From Flavobacteriales bacterium UBA7325 (GTDB lineage Bacteria > Bacteroidota > Bacteroidia > Flavobacteriales_D > Crocinitomicaceae), in the NCBI GenBank assembly GCA_002471375.1, contig DKPV01000072.1:1-37556 (forward strand): DNA of 37,556 bases, in the 5' to 3' direction. The notes under the pieces are model-generated. The model was not told the DNA's origin, made no database searches, and saw only the letters and a program-made list of their open reading frames with translations. Below are positions 33,643 to 37,556 of this stretch, piece by piece (the first letter of the stretch is position 1; each line of letters opens with the position of its first letter). The translations under genes were made by a program, and so were the position numbers.

Positions 33643-35169
33643 GTGCCATTTAATTCAATCTTCGCATGGGTAATGAAGAAACGGATACATCAAATTGATT
33701 TATTCCGCAAATATCCAATTGAAGTACAGGAGGAAGTTTTTAATAACTCCCTGGAACTTGGGGCTCAAACGGAATTCGGAAGACTCCATGATTTCTCGTC
33801 ATTATCCACTTATGAATCCTTTAAGGAGAAGATTCCTCTTCAGGAATATGAAGATCTCAAACCTTGGGTAGAGAGATTGATGGCCGGTGAGCAAGGATTA
33901 TTATGGCCAACTGATTCTAAGTGGTTTGCAAAATCATCAGGTACAACATCTTCTCGAAGTAAGTTGATTCCAGTTACAAAGGAATCTTTGATGGACTGCC
34001 ATTATAAAGGAGGTAAAGACTTACTTGCCATGTATTATCATAATCATCCAAATGGAAGATTGTACAGTGGAAAGCATCTCGCTATTGGAGGGAGTGCAGA
34101 AATCAACCATCTATCTGATGATTCCTATTTTGGTGATTTATCTGCGATCATTGTAAAAAATCTTCCATGGTGGGCTGAAATCCGTAGAGTTCCGACCAAG
34201 GAAATTACCCTAATGAGCGAATGGGTCGATAAAATAGATCGGATGGCGGAATCAACTGCCTATCAGGATGTACATAGTATAGCTGGAGTTCCGAGCTGGA
34301 CGATGGTCCTTGCTAATCGTGTGTTAGAAATCACGGGGAAATCAAACTTGAAAGAGGTTTGGCCAAACCTGGAGTTGTTCATGCATGGTGGTGTTAATTT
34401 CGATCCGTATCGTGCGCAATTTAAAGAGTTGATCCCAGGCGATTCAATGAATTATGTAGAGACCTATAATGCTTCCGAGGGATTTTTCGGGATTCAGGAT
34501 CTTTCTGATTCTGATGAAATGCTGCTCATGCTCGATTATGGAATTTTTTACGAGTTCATACCTGTGTCCAGCTACAAGGGCAAAGAATCAACTGAGATTT
34601 ATTCGCTAGAAAGAGTGGAAGTTGGAGTCAACTATGCATTAGTGATCTCAACAAATGGTGGCTTGTGGCGATATATTATTGGCGATACTATAAAATTCAC
34701 TTCTACAGCTCCCTATCGTTTTAAGGTGACTGGACGAGTGAAGAGTTTTATTAATGCGTTCGGAGAGGAGTTGATAGTTGAAAACGCTGAGTACGCAATT
34801 GCTAGGGCGTGTGCAGAAACCAATGCGGTTGTGAGAGACTTCACGGCATCTCCTGTATATATGGAGGGTCAATCCAAGGGCACGCATGAGTGGTGTATTG
34901 AGTTTGTGCAATATCCTGAGAGCATTGAACGTTTTAGCGAAGTGTTAGACAATGCACTCCGCAAAGTTAATTCAGATTATGATGCTAAAAGATATGAGGA
35001 CATGGTGCTTCAATTCCCGAAGATAAATGTTGTTCAGATTGGTACATTTGATGCTTGGTTAGAGGCGATTGATCGATTGGGTGGTCAAAACAAGGTACCA
35101 CGATTATCAAATGACCGGACGATTATGGATCAGATCTTGCAAGTAGCGTCTGAGAAAATTGAATTATGA
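33643..35169 (+). CDS. GH3-family acyl-adenylating protein
   Basis: A 508-aa member of the GH3 (auxin-responsive promoter) family of the ANL superfamily. Family marks include FGRLHDFSSLSTYESFKEKIPLQEYEDL, AGEQGLLWP, the ATP-binding SSGTTSSRSK (about residues 94-103), ETYNASEGFFG (about 282-292), and GLWRYIIGDTIKF. In plants GH3 enzymes join amino acids to carboxylic acids via acyl-adenylates; the substrate of the bacterial versions is unknown. Start GTG at 33643. The next gene overlaps the stop by 4 nt. Confidence 0.93.
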   Translation: MPFNSIFAWVMKKRIHQIDLFRKYPIEVQEEVFNNSLELGAQTEFGRLHDFSSLSTYESFKEKIPLQEYEDLKPWVERLMAGEQGLLWPTDSKWFAKSSGTTSSRSKLIPVTKESLMDCHYKGGKDLLAMYYHNHPNGRLYSGKHLAIGGSAEINHLSDDSYFGDLSAIIVKNLPWWAEIRRVPTKEITLMSEWVDKIDRMAESTAYQDVHSIAGVPSWTMVLANRVLEITGKSNLKEVWPNLELFMHGGVNFDPYRAQFKELIPGDSMNYVETYNASEGFFGIQDLSDSDEMLLMLDYGIFYEFIPVSSYKGKESTEIYSLERVEVGVNYALVISTNGGLWRYIIGDTIKFTSTAPYRFKVTGRVKSFINAFGEELIVENAEYAIARACAETNAVVRDFTASPVYMEGQSKGTHEWCIEFVQYPESIERFSEVLDNALRKVNSDYDAKRYEDMVLQFPKINVVQIGTFDAWLEAIDRLGGQNKVPRLSNDRTIMDQILQVASEKIEL

Positions 35170-36002
35170 GAATAGGCTTATTTGTATTTTTTACTTCCAT
35201 TGCATTGATTGGTGTCTCTCAAGATTCTCTCAATTATTCTTGGACAGAAAGGCTGACCATTGATCTTGATTCGAGTGATTTGTGGAATATTGATCGATTG
35301 GAGTACCATTATGTATCAGACGGGAGAACCATCAATAAGTTAGATTCTACTGGCGAGGTTAGGTTTACTCAAAGTGTTCGTTCTTCAGGAGGCTTGGCAA
35401 CCCTAGAGCCTATTAACACAATGAAATTAGTACACTTCTCACAGGAACAGCAAACCTTATGCTTTTTTGATAATACACTTTCGTTGTATCAAGATTGTAT
35501 CGACTTGCTCGATGCAAATATTATTAATGCATCTCTAATTTGCTCTTCGAGTCAATCGGACCGAGTCTGGGTACTAGATCAATTAAACTCGACTTTGACT
35601 CAGGTTGTTTTCTCCGGGGATATTCCGAGTGTAAATGTTCAAAATTTGGCGGGGATACTAGATGTTGATGAGGTTGTGAGTATTGCTGAAGTCGATGAGC
35701 GACTTTTTCTTCTTGACGGAACCCGCGGTGTCTATCAATTTGATCTATTTGGTTCTTTTGTCGACTTTCATACGTTTGAGATTGATGATTCTTTAGAAAA
35801 AGCAGTCGACTTCGATGTAGCAGGTAACTCGTTGTTTTTACTTATCAACAATATCCTAATCCTACAATCGATGGTTAGTGATGAGTCGCTAGAAATTGCT
35901 CTGCCTGTCGAGGGTGTATTTGACTTTAAAATTATTAACAAGGCAATCTTCCTCAGGACCTCTAAAACTGTTCATAAGTTTGAGCTGCAATTCCTGAAAT
36001 AA
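35166..36002 (+). CDS. Secreted protein of unknown function, possible beta-propeller
   Basis: A 278-aa protein with a signal peptide (about 1-18, MRIGLFVFFTSIALIGVSQ). The rest consists of repeated short beta-strands with patterns such as DRVWVLDQLNSTLTQV and DERLFLLDGTRGVYQFDLFGSF, which suggest an incomplete beta-propeller; no catalytic motif was recognised. It starts in the GH3 stop codon (ATGA), so it is translationally coupled to it. The function is unknown. Periplasmic or surface location is inferred from the signal peptide only. Confidence 0.85.
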   Translation: MRIGLFVFFTSIALIGVSQDSLNYSWTERLTIDLDSSDLWNIDRLEYHYVSDGRTINKLDSTGEVRFTQSVRSSGGLATLEPINTMKLVHFSQEQQTLCFFDNTLSLYQDCIDLLDANIINASLICSSSQSDRVWVLDQLNSTLTQVVFSGDIPSVNVQNLAGILDVDEVVSIAEVDERLFLLDGTRGVYQFDLFGSFVDFHTFEIDDSLEKAVDFDVAGNSLFLLINNILILQSMVSDESLEIALPVEGVFDFKIINKAIFLRTSKTVHKFELQFLK

Positions 36003-36056
36003 GGGTTGTGATTTTGATCAAAGTTACTATTTTAGTCAGTCCAAAATCGAACGTTT

Positions 36057-36671
36057 ATGCATGTTGCAATTGCCGGTAATATAGGTGCAGGAAAATCTAC
36101 ACTAACAAAGCTTCTAGCGAAGCACTTTAACTGGACTCCTCACTTCGAGGATGTCGAGCAAAATCCTTACTTGAATGATTTCTACGAAGACATGCAACGT
36201 TGGTCTTTTAACTTGCAGATTTACTATTTAAATAGTCGATTTACTCAGGTTCAAGAGATTCAACAATCAGAAAAAACGGTAATTCAAGACAGAACGATTT
36301 ATGAAGATGCATTCATATTTGCACCAAATCTTCATTCGATGGGATTGATGACAACACGTGACTTCGAGAATTATTTCTCGTTATTCAATTTGATGGACTC
36401 ATTTGTTTCATCTCCTGACTTATTGATTTATTTAAGAGCAAGTGTTCCAACATTGGTAAATCAAATTCAGAGTAGAGGTAGAGACTATGAAGAGAGTATT
36501 CGATTGGATTACTTGAAAAGATTGAACGAACGTTATGAGGCATGGATTTCTACTTACGACAAAGGAAAGCTACTCATCATCGACGTGGATAACAATGACT
36601 TCGCTAAGAATAATGAAGATCTAGGGAAAATCATTAACTCAATTGACGCCGAGATTAACGGTTTATTTTAA
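36057..36671 (+). CDS. Deoxynucleoside kinase
   Basis: A 204-aa enzyme phosphorylating deoxynucleosides (dA, dG, dC or dT) for salvage. P-loop GNIGAGKSTLTKLLAKHF (residues 7-24), DRTIYEDA with the DR(S/T) sequence (about 80-87), and the LID region SRGRDYEESIRLDYLKRLNERYEAW (split: SRGRDYEES about 141-149, then YLKRLNERYEAW) match the dGK/dCK/dNK family. Length is normal. It lies 54 nt after the unknown secreted protein and 9 nt upstream of hldD-like. Confidence 0.94.
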   Translation: MHVAIAGNIGAGKSTLTKLLAKHFNWTPHFEDVEQNPYLNDFYEDMQRWSFNLQIYYLNSRFTQVQEIQQSEKTVIQDRTIYEDAFIFAPNLHSMGLMTTRDFENYFSLFNLMDSFVSSPDLLIYLRASVPTLVNQIQSRGRDYEESIRLDYLKRLNERYEAWISTYDKGKLLIIDVDNNDFAKNNEDLGKIINSIDAEINGLF

Positions 36672-36680
36672 TTTACATCT

Positions 36681-37556
36681 ATGAAGACGATTGTTGTTAC
36701 TGGAGCTGCAGGATTTATTGGTAGCTGCCTTGTTAGTCGTTTGAACAAGTCTGGACATACGAACATCGTAGCCGTTGATGACTTTTCTAAAACGGAGAAG
36801 GATGGAAACCTTGAGGGTAAATCTATCCTAGAAAAAGTGGATCGTGGTGAATTCATAGATTGGCTGTACGATTCTGGAGTTGAGGTTGATTTCATTTATC
36901 ACATTGGAGCAAGGACAGATACCACTGAATTCGATAAGTCCATTTTTGATGAGCTTAATCTGAATTATTCAAAGGCTGTATGGAATGCGTGTGTTAACTT
37001 GAATATTCCATTGGTTTATGCGAGTTCTGCAGCAACATATGGACTTGGCGAGTTTGGATATAAAGATGACCATTCAATTATCCACGACTTGAAACCATTA
37101 AATCCATATGGTGATTCAAAGAATGATTTCGATATCTGGGCTTTTGATCAAGAGGAATGCCCACCCTTTTGGGCAGGATTGAAATTTTTCAATGTCTATG
37201 GACCAAACGAATATCATAAAGGCCGAATGGCATCTGTGATATACCATGCATTCAATCAAATTGGTGATACAAATGCAATGAAATTGTTTAGATCTCACAA
37301 CCCTGATTTTAATGATGGAGAGCAACTACGTGATTTTGTTTATGTAAAAGATGTAGTCGAAGTTTGTTCCTATTTAATGGAGAAATCACCAGAATCTGGT
37401 TTGTATAACCTCGGTTCAGGTACTGCAAGAACTTTCTTAGACTTGACAAAGAATACCTTCGTAGCAATGGGTAAAGAGGAGGCTATCTCATTTATTGATA
37501 CACCTGAGGATATTCGTGACAAATACCAATACTATACTGAGGCAGATGTCTCAAAA
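36681..37556 (+). CDS. hldD: ADP-L-glycero-D-manno-heptose 6-epimerase (3' end cut by window edge)
   Basis: The first 292 codons of an extended SDR enzyme. NAD-binding TGAAGFIGS near residues 7-15, HIGARTDTTE (about 74-83), the catalytic ASSAATYG (about 113-120) and YGDSK (about 138-142), with FFNVYGPNEYHKGRMAS (about 172-188), are the signature of HldD. It interconverts ADP-D-glycero- and ADP-L-glycero-manno-heptose for the LPS core. HldA/C and other heptose genes are not visible here. The end lies beyond the window. Confidence 0.9.
   Translation, partial: MKTIVVTGAAGFIGSCLVSRLNKSGHTNIVAVDDFSKTEKDGNLEGKSILEKVDRGEFIDWLYDSGVEVDFIYHIGARTDTTEFDKSIFDELNLNYSKAVWNACVNLNIPLVYASSAATYGLGEFGYKDDHSIIHDLKPLNPYGDSKNDFDIWAFDQEECPPFWAGLKFFNVYGPNEYHKGRMASVIYHAFNQIGDTNAMKLFRSHNPDFNDGEQLRDFVYVKDVVEVCSYLMEKSPESGLYNLGSGTARTFLDLTKNTFVAMGKEEAISFIDTPEDIRDKYQYYTEADVSK

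Noticed and set aside
36013..36022. TTTGATCAAA palindrome upstream of the deoxynucleoside kinase gene
   Set aside because: A 10-bp AT-rich palindrome is expected by chance in a window of this size, and no second copy or adjacent promoter was convincing.
1..37556. Search for CRISPR arrays, transposases, phage or toxin-antitoxin/defence modules, rRNA and tRNA
   Set aside because: No direct-repeat array, insertion-sequence ends, integrase, restriction or retron-like genes or RNA-gene structures were seen on either strand.

Overview
The window reads as a chromosomal segment of a Bacteroidota bacterium, most likely a member of the Flavobacteriales such as a Fluviicola/Crocinitomix- or Cryomorpha-like lineage (inference). 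The supporting evidence is a PorP/SprF protein paired with a large T9SS-type adhesin, a decayed T9SS sorting-domain tail, a hypoxanthine phosphoribosyltransferase-adenylate kinase fusion next to obgE, GH3-type acyl-adenylase and deoxynucleoside kinase genes, near absence of Shine-Dalgarno sequences, and many promoters with the Bacteroidota -7 element TAnnTTTG. Most of the content is core housekeeping; I see no prophage, transposase, CRISPR array, rRNA or tRNA.

Layout. 1-2.3 kb: 3' part of a MoxR-type AAA+ ATPase, a divergent zinc-ribbon protein, a pyruvoyl-tetrahydropterin synthase (PTPS) followed by a possible membrane protein, and a remnant of a SpoIIE-type phosphatase. 2.4-7.1 kb: purK, then hpt-adk, obgE, a PAP2 phosphatase and crcB on the plus strand, ending in a remnant of a T9SS cargo protein and a strong terminator. 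7.2-13.8 kb (minus): PlsC-like acyltransferase, PorP/SprF, and a 1374-aa adhesin with ten cysteine-rich HYR-like repeats. 14-16.4 kb: convergent ddl and dacB for peptidoglycan. 16.5-26.2 kb (plus): an exopolysaccharide cluster (GT4, Wza-like, Wzc-like kinase, RfbC, WecA-like) running into a lytic transglycosylase lipoprotein and uvrA.

26.3-32.2 kb (minus): a front-end fatty acid desaturase, a frameshifted GNAT acetyltransferase, fabF, a SufT-like MIP18 protein, sufE, sufS and a TlyA-family protein whose SAM-binding loop is degenerate. 32.2-37.6 kb (plus): a second PTPS with folE (the first two steps from GTP toward tetrahydrobiopterin-like cofactors), an unreported-looking 32-aa membrane peptide with its own promoter and terminator, a GH3-family protein coupled to a secreted protein of unknown function, a deoxynucleoside kinase and the start of hldD.

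Most notable are the degenerate TlyA (catalytic tetrad kept, SAM loop lost), four genes whose TAnnTTTG box sits exactly 4 nt from the ATG (predicted leaderless mRNAs), the 32-aa membrane ORF, and three decayed genes (phosphatase tail, T9SS tail, frameshifted GNAT). I did not find a clear-cut novel multi-gene system.
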